Positions 8,735-17,238 of a stretch of DNA of 43,762 bases are shown one piece after another (position 1 is the stretch's first letter; every line of letters starts with the position of its first letter). The DNA lies in the NCBI GenBank assembly GCA_016931185.1, contig JAFGFI010000435.1, positions 1-43,762 on the forward strand, in the 5' to 3' direction. Source of the DNA: Anaerolineae bacterium. GTDB lineage: Bacteria; Chloroflexota; Anaerolineae; B4-G1; SLSP01. The translations under genes were made by a program, and so were the position numbers. The notes beneath the pieces are model-generated. The model was given only the letters and a program-made list of their open reading frames with translations, was not told the origin of the DNA and did not search any database.

Positions 8735-11464
8735 TCAACTCAATCGCATTATCTGTTCCTGCAACTGCGTCGCCTCCGTCTGCATCTCCATCAAGCGCTG
8801 TCGTTCGGATTCGACCACAGCAACAGGGGCCTTCTCCGCAAAAGGACCGGCCAGACGTTTCTCGCTGCTGGCGATACGATTCTCTAAATTAGCCAATGCC
8901 TTTTGCAACCGCTCGCGCTCAGCCTCCAAATCCACTAACCCAGCGAGAGGCAAATACACCACCACATCACCCACCACCACAGATGCAGATTGGGCTACGG
9001 GTTCCAAAGTTTCGACAATCTCCAATTTTTCAGCATCCAGACGCGCCAGCGAAACCAATACGGGTTCCCGGTCCGTCAAAGTAGTTGCCAGTGTCCCTGC
9101 TGCAACCCATGCTGCAACCCGCTTCCCCGCTTCCACATTGTACTCTGCACGCACATTACGGATACCGCGCGTGAGATCCATCAATAACATCATCTGCACC
9201 TCGGCGGCAGCATCCAGATAAGCCACATCTTGTACCGGCCATGGTGCAATGATAAGCGCTTCCCCACGCCTGACACTTTGAGGCAATGCTTGCCAGATCG
9301 TTTCTGTCACAAAGGGCATAAATGGATGTAACAAGCGCAATGCTTGCTCCAATACTGTCAGTAATACCGAGCGTGGGATGGCTTTATCAGCCCTATCATC
9401 GTACAACCGGACCTTTGTCGCCTCAATATACCAGTCGCAAAACTCATCCCACAAAAAATCACGCACACGCCGTCCGGCCTCACCATATTGACACATCTCC
9501 ATCAACTTAAATACATCCCCTGTAAGTTGATGCAGCCGGCTGAGAATCCAGCGGTCTTCGAGCAGTAGGCGATTATTCTCAATTTCAGAAAGGGGTGATA
9601 CATCTCCTTCCCCTAAGTTCATCAGAATATAGCGCGATGCCTGCCATATCTTGTTGGCAAAGTTACGCGCCCCCTCCAAACGGCGCGGGTCCAGGTTCAT
9701 ATCATTGCCAGGGGTTGAGGAAGTCGCCAATGTGTAACGCAGCGCGTCGGTACCATATTCCTCAATGATATATAACGGATCATATTTCCAAGCATCGGCC
9801 ATAGATTTGCTGATTTTCTGTCCGTACTCATTGCGAATCAGACCATGCAAATAGACCGTATGGTATGGAGCTTGATCCAACAAGGCCAACGATAACATTG
9901 TTTCGCGCGCTACCCAGAAAAAGAGAATATCGTAGCCGGTCTCGCGCATATCGGTGGGTGAAAAACGCTGCATATCGTAGGTCTCCGTATCAGGCCACCC
10001 TAACGTAGAAAAGGGCCACAACCCGGACGAAAACCAGGTATCCAACACATCCTCATCCTGGTAGATATATGTACTGCCGCATTTAGGGCACGTTGTGGGA
10101 TTTTCCATCGGACTCCACACTGCATCACAGTCCTGGCAGTACCACACAGGGATGCGGTGTCCCCACCACAACTGGCGACTGATGCACCAATCGCGGATAT
10201 TCTCCATCCAGTGGAACCAGGTCTTCTCAAAACGCTCGGGGACAATGCGCATCGTGCCCTCGCGGACAACCTGCATAGCCCTTTCTGCCAGCGGCTTGGC
10301 ACGGACGAACCATTGCGTGCTGATACGTGGTTCAATCACAGTGTGGCAGCGCTGGCAATGACCTACGGTGTGATGATAATCCTCCACCTTAACCAGCAGG
10401 CCCTCGCGCTCAAAATCCACCACTATCGCCTCGCGGCACGCATAACGTTCCAGTCCCTGGTATGGACCGGCGTTTTCATTCATCGTGCCCGTTTCCGTCA
10501 TCACATCAATCTGGGCCAGGTTATGACGCATCCCAATCTCGTAGTCCGTTGGATCATGCGCGGGTGTGACCTTGACCGCGCCAGTACCAAACGCAGGCAA
10601 CACAGCCTCATCAGGTACAACAAGGATCTGCCGTCCGAGTACGGGTAACACCACCATTTTCCCTACCAGGGATTGCCAACGCGCATCTTCCGGGTTGACG
10701 GCCACGCCACTATCCCCTAAGATAGTTTCTGGACGCGTGGTCGCCATCTCTATAAAAGCCGTCGCCCCCTCGGACCAACGCCCACTGCCCCATGGATGCT
10801 GCGGCCCCTTCCAATCCGCATTGACAATCGGATAGCGAATGTACCACAAATGACTATCATGTTCCTCCGACTCCACTTCTAGATCAGAAATTGCCGACTC
10901 GCAACGCGGGCACCAATTCACCATATAAGGGCCGCGATAGATTAGGCCTTGGTTAAACAGGGTAGTAAATGCCGTCCGTACCGCGTGACTCAGCCCGTCA
11001 TCCAACGTAAACCGCTCGCGTTCCCAATCACAAGAGATACCCAGTTGCCGGTGTTGATTAGTGATACGGTTATGCGTCTTCTCCTTCCATTCCCAACACC
11101 GCTCAATGAACGCTTCACGGCCCAGGTCATGGCGGGTCACACCTTCCTTGCTCAATTCCCGTTCCACCACGTTCTGCGTAGCAATGCCGGCGTGATCAGA
11201 CCCCGGTAAAAAAAGTGTCTCAAAACCGCGCATCCGATAGTAGCGGGTCATCAAATCCTCCAACGCTGCCGTCATTGCGTGGCCCAGGTGCAGAATACCG
11301 GTCACATTGGGTGGAGGCATCGTAATACAAAAGCGTTCTCCTTCCGGCGAAGCTAACTCCCTGGCAATCATCGTCTCAGGTTTAAAATACCCCTGAGCTT
11401 CCCACCATTGATAAAGGCGTTCTTCATGGTCTTTTGGATTATAAGTTTTTGATAATTCAGTCAT
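8735..11464 (-). CDS. valS: Valyl-tRNA synthetase, bacterial type
   Basis: A 909-aa class Ia synthetase that charges tRNA-Val. The HIGH motif is HLGH at 59-62 within PPPNVTGILHLGHAM, and the KMSKS motif is KISKS at 550-554. The CP1 editing domain (VKVTPAHDPTDYEIG) and a Cys-rich knuckle (WYCQDCDAVWSP...CPKCGS) are present. The last 70 or so residues form the coiled-coil arm of bacterial ValRS (LVDLEAERERLQKALANL). Length is normal. The frame extends to 11542, but the start is 11464, with AAGGGAG seven bases before it; the extension is translated repeat. It is the second, dissimilar valRS in the window, downstream of the HD gene. Confidence 0.97.
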   Translation of the reverse strand: MTELSKTYNPKDHEERLYQWWEAQGYFKPETMIARELASPEGERFCITMPPPNVTGILHLGHAMTAALEDLMTRYYRMRGFETLFLPGSDHAGIATQNVVERELSKEGVTRHDLGREAFIERCWEWKEKTHNRITNQHRQLGISCDWERERFTLDDGLSHAVRTAFTTLFNQGLIYRGPYMVNWCPRCESAISDLEVESEEHDSHLWYIRYPIVNADWKGPQHPWGSGRWSEGATAFIEMATTRPETILGDSGVAVNPEDARWQSLVGKMVVLPVLGRQILVVPDEAVLPAFGTGAVKVTPAHDPTDYEIGMRHNLAQIDVMTETGTMNENAGPYQGLERYACREAIVVDFEREGLLVKVEDYHHTVGHCQRCHTVIEPRISTQWFVRAKPLAERAMQVVREGTMRIVPERFEKTWFHWMENIRDWCISRQLWWGHRIPVWYCQDCDAVWSPMENPTTCPKCGSTYIYQDEDVLDTWFSSGLWPFSTLGWPDTETYDMQRFSPTDMRETGYDILFFWVARETMLSLALLDQAPYHTVYLHGLIRNEYGQKISKSMADAWKYDPLYIIEEYGTDALRYTLATSSTPGNDMNLDPRRLEGARNFANKIWQASRYILMNLGEGDVSPLSEIENNRLLLEDRWILSRLHQLTGDVFKLMEMCQYGEAGRRVRDFLWDEFCDWYIEATKVRLYDDRADKAIPRSVLLTVLEQALRLLHPFMPFVTETIWQALPQSVRRGEALIIAPWPVQDVAYLDAAAEVQMMLLMDLTRGIRNVRAEYNVEAGKRVAAWVAAGTLATTLTDREPVLVSLARLDAEKLEIVETLEPVAQSASVVVGDVVVYLPLAGLVDLEAERERLQKALANLENRIASSEKRLAGPFAEKAPVAVVESERQRLMEMQTEATQLQEQIMRLS

Positions 11465-11469
11465 AGATA

Positions 11470-11498
11470 CTCCCTTGAAAATCGAAAATTGACAAATT
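11470..11498 (-). repeat. Repeat C, copy 1, carrying the valS ribosome-binding site
   Basis: 29 bp that recur with a single difference at 34239-34267. In both places the repeat lies directly before a minus-strand ATG and ends in the AAGGGAG that serves as Shine-Dalgarno. Confidence 0.7.
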
Positions 11499-11511
11499 TC
11501 CCCCCGGTGAT

Positions 11512-11543
11512 GGTGCATTGCGCTTCGGAAAGTGCAATGCACC
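11512..11543. repeat. Family B hairpin, copy B1
   Basis: GGTGCATTGCGCTT and AAGTGCAATGCACC pair with one G-T wobble around a CGGA-type apex. Same apex as the copies at 31505 and 31563. It lies between the HD-domain gene and valS. Confidence 0.7.
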
Positions 11544-11609
11544 TGTTTTCATCCTGTTGCTGGTGAGCGCACAACCGTTAATAAGTCATTCCCTCTCAAA
11601 TTTCACACC

Positions 11610-12458
11610 TCACAACAACGTATCATGATGCTCAGCTTCGAACACATGGGCATGTAAGTTCGCTATCCAGAGCTTCCCCTCATGGGTCACACGCAAATAA
11701 CGTAGCGCATCCTGAATCAATGGACTGACAACATTCCAATAAAAATCCGCGTATCCACTGCGCATGTCCCCCGGACACGTATATCCCGTCGTTGTATTTG
11801 CCCCTACTTCCTCAAATTCGTAAAACAACGCGGGCACTTTATATACATATTTGGGATCGCCAAGTTGCCCGATAAAATCCGCCGCTCTCGCCAATCCTCC
11901 ATAACCCTGTGTATCCCGGTGAAATTCATCATCCGGTGGTGGAAAACGGGTCATCTCAATATAAGATTCGATCAAATCCACATCCACCCCGACGTCCACT
12001 AACAACTGGCCCTCAAAACGTTCTCGAACGAAAAGCTTTCCCCGATCTACGTGATAGTCTTTCAGGGCGGCGGAAGAGCCACCCGGCGGAAGGGTCACCG
12101 TCTGCCCGGCTACGCCGGTTGCCAGTACGTCACCGTGGTCGTCACGGCAAATTCCCTTCACATATCCGATATCGTGGCACAACAACGCCAGCATAAAATT
12201 CAGCCAATCCTCTGGTTTAACACCTCCAACACACAAATGTTTTCCCCTAAGAATAGCCTGTCCCACCAATGTAACCGAAATTGTGTGTTCTACATTATGA
12301 TAAAGTGCATCGGAGTTCCCAATATTCTCCAGGGCCAACTGCCCCGCCCATCCGATCACATTGCCCAATTCCGGGGCCATCATACTATAGGTTTGAAAAT
12401 ACGCATCCTTTAAAGCCCGCACAAAATGTTCAATTACCAATTGCTGCAAGTCAAACAT
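11610..12458 (-). CDS. HD-domain metal-dependent phosphohydrolase-like protein
   Basis: A 282-aa HD-superfamily protein. Metal-binding residues appear in order as YHNVEHT (about 72-78), LLCHDIGY (about 111-118, the HD pair) and a later acidic segment around DVDLIESYIEMTRF. The superfamily hydrolyses phosphate esters of nucleotides or cyclic dinucleotides; the substrate here cannot be read. The start is the ATG at 12458 with AGGAGG eight bases upstream. It lies between the two valRS genes with gaps of 115 and 145 bp and no obvious strong terminator, so it may be co-transcribed from the T-box promoter. A link to tRNA or nucleotide metabolism is only suggested by position. Confidence 0.8.
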   Translation of the reverse strand: MFDLQQLVIEHFVRALKDAYFQTYSMMAPELGNVIGWAGQLALENIGNSDALYHNVEHTISVTLVGQAILRGKHLCVGGVKPEDWLNFMLALLCHDIGYVKGICRDDHGDVLATGVAGQTVTLPPGGSSAALKDYHVDRGKLFVRERFEGQLLVDVGVDVDLIESYIEMTRFPPPDDEFHRDTQGYGGLARAADFIGQLGDPKYVYKVPALFYEFEEVGANTTTGYTCPGDMRSGYADFYWNVVSPLIQDALRYLRVTHEGKLWIANLHAHVFEAEHHDTLL

Positions 12459-12573
12459 TACAAGACCTCCTGGCAACACTAATATCTTTCTACCAATAAT
12501 AACAGTTACGACTTGCAAAAAACTTACAATTGTGTTTCGGTTTAAAAAGACGGGATACAGGATACGGAGAACC

Positions 12574-15018
12574 TTATTTGACGCCTATATGCACATTCCC
12601 TGCTAACAATATTGGCGCTACGTCTGTAGGAAATGCAGAAACAATGTCTATGTTTTGCGCGCGCGTGATGCTGGTAAGATCTGCCACCGATTCACGCAAC
12701 AACATCCCCAAAGCAGCATCCTCAATTGCCAGGTACAGATGTGTCAGTTCGGCACCTAAGGCAAGATTATGCTCACTTTTATAGCGGCGCACTGCGGTCG
12801 CAATCTCTACCAGGGTATCTCCAAAAATAAGCGCATCCTCATCCTCAAAACGTGCATCCACCTGGGGCCAACGCGAGAGATGGATAGAAAATATGCCATC
12901 TACCTCCGCAAACAACTCACCGTAAATTTGCTCCGTCACATAAGGCAAAAAGGGCGCAAAAAGTTTAAGCACACTCAACAATATCCGATAGAGCGTGGCT
13001 TTAGCTCCTGTACTCCCCTCATCGGCGCCATAAAGCCGCAGTTTTGCCATCTCTAAGTAGTTATCCGCCAGATCGCGCCAGAAGAAGATTTCCACTTCAC
13101 TCTTCGCGGCGGCGTAATCATACGCCTGGAATAATTCCGTTGTCCGACGAATGAGAGATTGCGCGCGCGCCAAAATCCAACGATCCGCTGGGGAAAGGGG
13201 AGGCAGTGCTTCTCCACCAGGCTTATGGCCTTCTAAAAATCGTGAGCTAAACCGCGCCACATTCCACAGCTTCGTTACCAATTTTGCGCCGATCTGAATT
13301 TTCTCCTCGCTGATTACGGCATCCTTCCCAAATCCTGTGCTGGCGGCCCAATAGCGCACCGCATCTGCCGAGTAAGTTTCGATCATCTCCAGGGGCGGCA
13401 TTGGCCCACCCCCTTTACTCTTACTGATCTTGCCGAAGCCCTCCGGTGACAGCCCCCAACCAGAAATGCCTGCATCCGTCCACGGCACTGTATCAAAATG
13501 GTACATTGACTTCACTATGGTATAGAACGCCCAGGTGCGGATAATCTCATGGGCCTGCGGACGCAATGAGAACGGATAGACCTTCGCATAAAGCGCGGGA
13601 TTGGACAGCCACTGGCCCACAATCTGCGGCGAAAGGGAAGAGGTCGCCCAGGTATCCATAACATCCTCATCCGGCGTGAATTGCATACTGCCACACGCGC
13701 AGGGATGAGACGGCCCACGTGTGGTTGGATCTACCGGCAACTCATCCTCGCCCGCTGTGATCACCGCGCCACACGCATCACAGTACCAGACCGGGAACGT
13801 TACGCCAAAATACCGCTGGCGCGAAATACACCAATCCCAGTTCAAATTCTCTACCCACTCTTGAAAACGCGTTTCCATATACGCGGGGTGCCAGTGGACT
13901 TGTTCCCCCGCTTTAAGCAACTGCTCTTTAAAATCCAAGACACGCACAAACCACTGCGGCGTCACCACATACTCCACCGGTGTATCACAGCGCTCGTGGA
14001 CACGCACCGACTGGCTGACGGCCCGTCGGCCCAAGAGCAATCCCTGCGTCTCCAGAGCCATCACAATCCGTTGCCGCGCCTGAAGCAAAGGCAAACCCGC
14101 AAACTCCCCTGCCATCTCGGTCATCTGTCCCGCGCGATCAATAGCAACCCGCAGCGGCAGATGGTGCGTGTACCACCAGGTCACGTCTGCCGTATCCCCG
14201 AACGTGCAACACATCACGGCCCCAGTACCCTTCTCCGGATCGGCCCCGGGGTCTTGTAGGATCGGTACCCATTGTCCGAAGTATGGAACCTGTACCTGCT
14301 TCCCCACCAGGGAAGTAAATCGCGCGTCAGTCGGGTGAACGAACACAGCGACACAAGCGGGCAATAGTTCAGGCCGTGTGGTCGCAATCTCCAGGATCGC
14401 CCCCCCCTCGACCTTGAAGGCTAACGTATAAAATGTACTTGCGCGTTCCAAATCGTTAAGTTCTGCCTGTGCAATCGCCGTGCGACACTCAGGGCACCAG
14501 ATCGTGGGGGCCTCTTTACGATAGACCCATCCTCTTCTATACAAGTCCAGGAATGAAAGCTGCGAGGTGCGCCGCGCAAGTGTATCAATTGTCCGGTAGG
14601 AATAACGCCAGTCAATTGAAAGCCCCAATCTCTGCCAAAGGGCCTGATAGTCCTTCTCTGCTTCTTCACTCACTGCCAGGCAGCGTTGGATAAACGCTTC
14701 GCGCCCCACATCCGTGGCGCGGATTCCCTCCCATGCTTCCACCAATCGCTCCGTGGGTAAACCATTATCATCGTACCCCATCGGATAAAAAACGTTGTAG
14801 CCGTTCATCCGCCAGAAACGGGCCACAAAATCCGTGTGACTATAGGAATATACATGCCCCAGGTGCAAATGTCCGGAGACCGTCGGCGGGGGTGTATCTA
14901 TTGAATACACCGGGTGGGATTCATCCTCAAGGTCAAAGTGATAAATCCCCTGCTCCTGCCAGAACATCTCCAGTCTCGGTTCTACCGTCTTTGGATTATA
15001 ACGCTTCGCTAAAGTCAT
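12574..15018 (-). CDS. valS: Valyl-tRNA synthetase, archaeal/rickettsial type, T-box controlled
   Basis: An 814-aa class Ia synthetase clearly different from the bacterial valS downstream. The HIGH region is TPPPTVSGHLHLGHVYS (42-58) and KISKS is at 530-534. The editing domain reads GTGAVMCCTFGDTADVTWW, the form seen in archaeal and alpha-proteobacterial/rickettsial ValRS. Zinc-knuckle cysteines WCPEC and WYCDACGA are present. It lacks the C-terminal coiled-coil arm. All catalytic motifs look intact, so it is not a pseudogene. The start at 15018 has GGGAGG seven bases upstream; the longer frame to 15192 only translates the T-box leader. Expression should respond to uncharged tRNA-Val. Likely acquired by transfer. 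Confidence 0.95.
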   Translation of the reverse strand: MTLAKRYNPKTVEPRLEMFWQEQGIYHFDLEDESHPVYSIDTPPPTVSGHLHLGHVYSYSHTDFVARFWRMNGYNVFYPMGYDDNGLPTERLVEAWEGIRATDVGREAFIQRCLAVSEEAEKDYQALWQRLGLSIDWRYSYRTIDTLARRTSQLSFLDLYRRGWVYRKEAPTIWCPECRTAIAQAELNDLERASTFYTLAFKVEGGAILEIATTRPELLPACVAVFVHPTDARFTSLVGKQVQVPYFGQWVPILQDPGADPEKGTGAVMCCTFGDTADVTWWYTHHLPLRVAIDRAGQMTEMAGEFAGLPLLQARQRIVMALETQGLLLGRRAVSQSVRVHERCDTPVEYVVTPQWFVRVLDFKEQLLKAGEQVHWHPAYMETRFQEWVENLNWDWCISRQRYFGVTFPVWYCDACGAVITAGEDELPVDPTTRGPSHPCACGSMQFTPDEDVMDTWATSSLSPQIVGQWLSNPALYAKVYPFSLRPQAHEIIRTWAFYTIVKSMYHFDTVPWTDAGISGWGLSPEGFGKISKSKGGGPMPPLEMIETYSADAVRYWAASTGFGKDAVISEEKIQIGAKLVTKLWNVARFSSRFLEGHKPGGEALPPLSPADRWILARAQSLIRRTTELFQAYDYAAAKSEVEIFFWRDLADNYLEMAKLRLYGADEGSTGAKATLYRILLSVLKLFAPFLPYVTEQIYGELFAEVDGIFSIHLSRWPQVDARFEDEDALIFGDTLVEIATAVRRYKSEHNLALGAELTHLYLAIEDAALGMLLRESVADLTSITRAQNIDIVSAFPTDVAPILLAGNVHIGVK

Positions 15019-15100
15019 CTCAGTCCTCCCAGGTAACAACCTCATAGGTTGCAGATTTTTTTCTACATTCGCTTTAGGACCACGAACAGCCCTGGGACAC

Positions 15101-15137
15101 AAAAAGGCCCACTCCGTCCAGGGACGAAGTGGGCCTT
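15101..15137 (-). terminator. T-box leader terminator hairpin
   Basis: On the minus strand AAGGCCCACTTCGTCC pairs with GGACGGAGTGGGCCTT and a run of five T follows. It begins directly after the T-box sequence, as the terminator/antiterminator switch requires. Confidence 0.93.
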
Positions 15138-15489
15138 CGCGGTACCACCCTGATTTACCGGTTTCCCCGGTACACTCTGCTATCCTCACCAATCTCAGTT
15201 AAATGCAACGATTAGCCTCTACCTACTTCCCCTAACTGACGGATATCTCCGTTCAATTCCGTTTTATCCGCTGAGACCATCAAGGATGCTCGCTATAACG
15301 GGCGAACCCGTAGCAACTTAAGCTTTCAGTTGCTCAACTCCCGGGCGACGTTCGGTGATTCATTCTGCAGAGGGCTTGCAGCCGGTGACCCTCCTCTCTG
15401 CCCAGTTGAATGGTATCCCTATCATCCAACCGTTCGCCAGTCTCTCCTCACCTACTCCTCCCGTTCGCCGTCTTTGACGAATGTAGATT
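15101..15489 (-). promoter_or_regulatory. T-box riboswitch, tRNA-Val (GUC specifier)
   Basis: The minus-strand leader of the archaeal-type valS. The conserved T-box AGGGTGGTACCGCG is at 15151-15138. Its UGGU would pair with the ACCA end of uncharged tRNA with discriminator A. In Stem I, GGTGA pairs with TCACC, and below that GGCGA pairs with TCGCC. The internal loop between them has AGTA on the 5' side and GAAC-GTC on the 3' side, the classic S-turn plus specifier layout, giving GUC (Val) at 15349-15347. An AGAGAG-like distal motif follows the apical region. Binding of uncharged tRNA-Val would favour the antiterminator and allow valS transcription. Confidence 0.95.
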
Positions 15490-15495
15490 GCCCTT

Positions 15496-15523
15496 ATTAT
15501 AGAGAAAGTGCGAAGTTTGTCAA
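15496..15523 (-). promoter_or_regulatory. Consensus sigma70 promoter of the T-box operon
   Basis: TTGACA (15523-15518) and TATAAT (15501-15496) are 16 nt apart, both perfect hexamers. Transcription should begin near 15489, immediately before T-box Stem I. Confidence 0.9.
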
Positions 15524-15708
15524 ACCATTTTTGGCGCGGCCGGCGGACTAGGTACAATCTAACCCTAGCCACTTGACTAGGGACAAGCCTCCCCATCTAT
15601 CCAGGGTGCAATCTCCCCACTCGCAGGGTGCATACGATGCATCTTTACTTTATAGTAATAGTGGGATTGGGACAAGGGTTTTTTAGTAACAAACTCCTCC
15701 CTGTATAT

Positions 15709-15744
15709 AACCGCCACGGGGCTATGCCGAAGGCGGTTTTTTTT
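15709..15744 (+). terminator. Intrinsic terminator upstream of the LiaF-like operon
   Basis: AACCGCC (15709-15715) pairs with GGCGGTT (15732-15738), with a small inner hairpin and eight T. It points along the plus strand but has no plus-strand gene before it. It could end a short untranslated RNA starting in 15550-15700 or act as an attenuator for the operon at 15829. Between 15541 and 15708 are a CCCTAG/CTAGGG repeat, a doubled AGGGTGCA (15603 and 15625) and a TGCAT-acg-ATGCA palindrome. Confidence 0.6.
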
Positions 15745-15785
15745 GTCTCGCGCGTGCAACTTTCCACGCTCTCCTACGTAAAATT

Positions 15786-15807
15786 TTTTAGATTGTTATA
15801 TCTAAAA
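15786..15807 (+). promoter_or_regulatory. Operator-like palindrome before the LiaF-like operon
   Basis: TTTTAGAT-tgttat-ATCTAAAA is a perfect 8-bp inverted repeat ending seven bases before the Shine-Dalgarno of the first operon gene. Its position fits a repressor or two-component regulator site, or an RNA hairpin near the ribosome-binding site. Confidence 0.45.
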
Positions 15808-15828
15808 TCCTTTAAGGAGGCATGTATT

Positions 15829-16350
15829 ATGGATCGCAGGCGCAGAACCAATCTCGCTTCTGGAGTTATTCTCATTCTCCTCGGCATCGTTTTCCTGATA
15901 TTCCAGGTCATTCCTGGCTTAAAACATCTGCTATCATTGGCTTTCAGTTGGCCGGTTATCATTATGATTGTCGGATTAGGATTGTTCATCCTGGGACTAC
16001 TAACCGGAACTCCCGATATGGCAATCCCAAGCTGCATCGTCAGTGGCATCGGGGGTATTCTCTACTGGCAAAACTTGACAGGCCATTGGGATAGTTGGTC
16101 CTATGTATGGGCATTGATCCCTGGATTCGTGGGGGCCGGTATTATCCTTTCCGGTATGATTAAGGGAAAGCTCAAAGAAGTCGCAGAAGGTGTGCAAACT
16201 GTCGCCATCAGTGCCGTCCTGTTCTTCATCTTCGGGTCTCTCTTTGGCGCGCTTCGCCTGCCTATCTATTGGCCGGTACTGTTAATTCTTTTAGGGTTAG
16301 GATTGCTCGTCCGCAATTTACTCCCGACTCGACGTTCACACTACGAATAA
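15829..16350 (+). CDS. Small integral membrane protein, LiaF transmembrane-domain-like
   Basis: A 173-aa, almost wholly hydrophobic protein. After a basic DRRRRTNLASG start come four to six predicted membrane helices. The recurring unit is a helix of the type GVILILLGIVFLIFQ followed by a tryptophan-proline turn (FSWPVIIMIVGLGLFILG; IYWPVLLILLGLGLLVRNL). This is the pattern of the DUF5668/LiaF N-terminal membrane domain. No soluble domain is present. The ATG at 15829 has AAGGAGG eight bases before it; the longer upstream frame would run through a terminator. First gene of the operon. Probably senses or scaffolds envelope-stress signalling, by analogy only. Confidence 0.75.
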   Translation: MDRRRRTNLASGVILILLGIVFLIFQVIPGLKHLLSLAFSWPVIIMIVGLGLFILGLLTGTPDMAIPSCIVSGIGGILYWQNLTGHWDSWSYVWALIPGFVGAGIILSGMIKGKLKEVAEGVQTVAISAVLFFIFGSLFGALRLPIYWPVLLILLGLGLLVRNLLPTRRSHYE

Positions 16351-16362
16351 TGAGGTAACATC

Positions 16363-17166
16363 ATGAAGCGTAATAATTTATTCTGGGGTACGGTATTGCT
16401 CCTCATCGGGGGGCTGCTGTTATTGGATAACCTGGGAGTCTTTTATTTCCTGAGAGTCAGCATTTGGCAACTTATCTGGCCTACCGCCGTTATTCTCTTG
16501 GGTGCGTGGCTGTTGTGGGGCGCGACTCTGGGGAAACCCCACCTGGAAACTGAGGATTTATCCATTCCCCTGGAAAATGCACCCCAGGGCCACGTAAAAA
16601 TCGAGCATGGAGCCGGACAAATCCGGCTGGATGGAAACGCACCCTCTGCTTATCTTATGTCCGGTACATTTGAAGGAGGTATAGAATACCGTCTCAAGAC
16701 GGGTGATAACAACACCCTCGACCTCAAATTACAAACGCCGCCACAAGTCTATGGCCCTTGGAATTGGGGCTACACCCGTCGAGAATGGAATTTGAGCCTA
16801 ACGCCAGAAATTCCCTTAACGTTGACTGTCCAAAGCGGGGCCAGTGATACCCGTCTCGATCTGACCGAACTTCAAATCACCGAACTCAAGGTCAATACGG
16901 GCGCGAGTGCCACGCAGGTCACACTCCCGGCCCACATCCCTTATACCCGCGCGGCTTTTGAAGGAGGAGCAGCCTCTGTTAATATCCGTGTGCCAGAAGG
17001 GGTTGCCGCGCGCGTCCAGACTGAAGGCGCGCTCTACAACGCGAACATTGATACAGAGCGATTCCCACGCCAAGGAAACATCTACCAATCCCGCGATTAT
17101 GAGACGGCTGAACGCAAGGCCGATATTATCATTAAAATGGGAGTCGGTTCAGCCGAAGTTAAATAG
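16363..17166 (+). CDS. LiaF-like membrane protein with toastrack-type C-terminal domain
   Basis: 267 aa. Two or three N-terminal helices (about 5-60) carry the GTVLLLIGGLLLLDNLG and IWPTAVILLGAWLLW pattern. An all-beta extracytoplasmic or cytoplasmic domain of the LiaF/toastrack kind follows. Its coils repeat a glycine-turn motif: GAGQIRLDG, SGASDTRLDLTEL, NTGASATQVTLP, GGAASVNIRVP and a final MGVGSAEVK. LiaF proteins inhibit LiaRS-type cell-envelope stress signalling; no LiaRS pair is adjacent here. It starts 12 bp after the previous stop with TGAGGT as a weak ribosome-binding site. Confidence 0.8.
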   Translation: MKRNNLFWGTVLLLIGGLLLLDNLGVFYFLRVSIWQLIWPTAVILLGAWLLWGATLGKPHLETEDLSIPLENAPQGHVKIEHGAGQIRLDGNAPSAYLMSGTFEGGIEYRLKTGDNNTLDLKLQTPPQVYGPWNWGYTRREWNLSLTPEIPLTLTVQSGASDTRLDLTELQITELKVNTGASATQVTLPAHIPYTRAAFEGGAASVNIRVPEGVAARVQTEGALYNANIDTERFPRQGNIYQSRDYETAERKADIIIKMGVGSAEVK

Positions 17167-17192
17167 AAACTTATCACAATGGATAAAAGCAA

Positions 17193-17222
17193 GTGCATCG
17201 CACTTTAAAAAGTGCAACGCAC
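17193..17222. repeat. Family B hairpin, copy B2
   Basis: GTGCATCGCACTT (17193-17205) faces AAGTGCAACGCAC (17210-17222) with two mismatches. The apex is TTAAAA rather than TTCGGAAA, so this copy is diverged. It occupies the short gap inside the LiaF-like operon. Confidence 0.6.
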
Positions 17223-17238
17223 CTACAAAGGAGACTTT

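Noticed and set aside
11465..11542. N-terminal extension of the bacterial-type valS
   Set aside because: It translates repeat B1 and repeat C; MTELSKTYNP is the normal ValRS start.
15019..15192. N-terminal extension of the archaeal-type valS
   Set aside because: It translates the T-box and terminator; the real ATG at 15018 has GGGAGG.
15628..15828. 67-residue upstream extension of the first LiaF-like gene
   Set aside because: It crosses a strong terminator; the ATG at 15829 has AAGGAGG.
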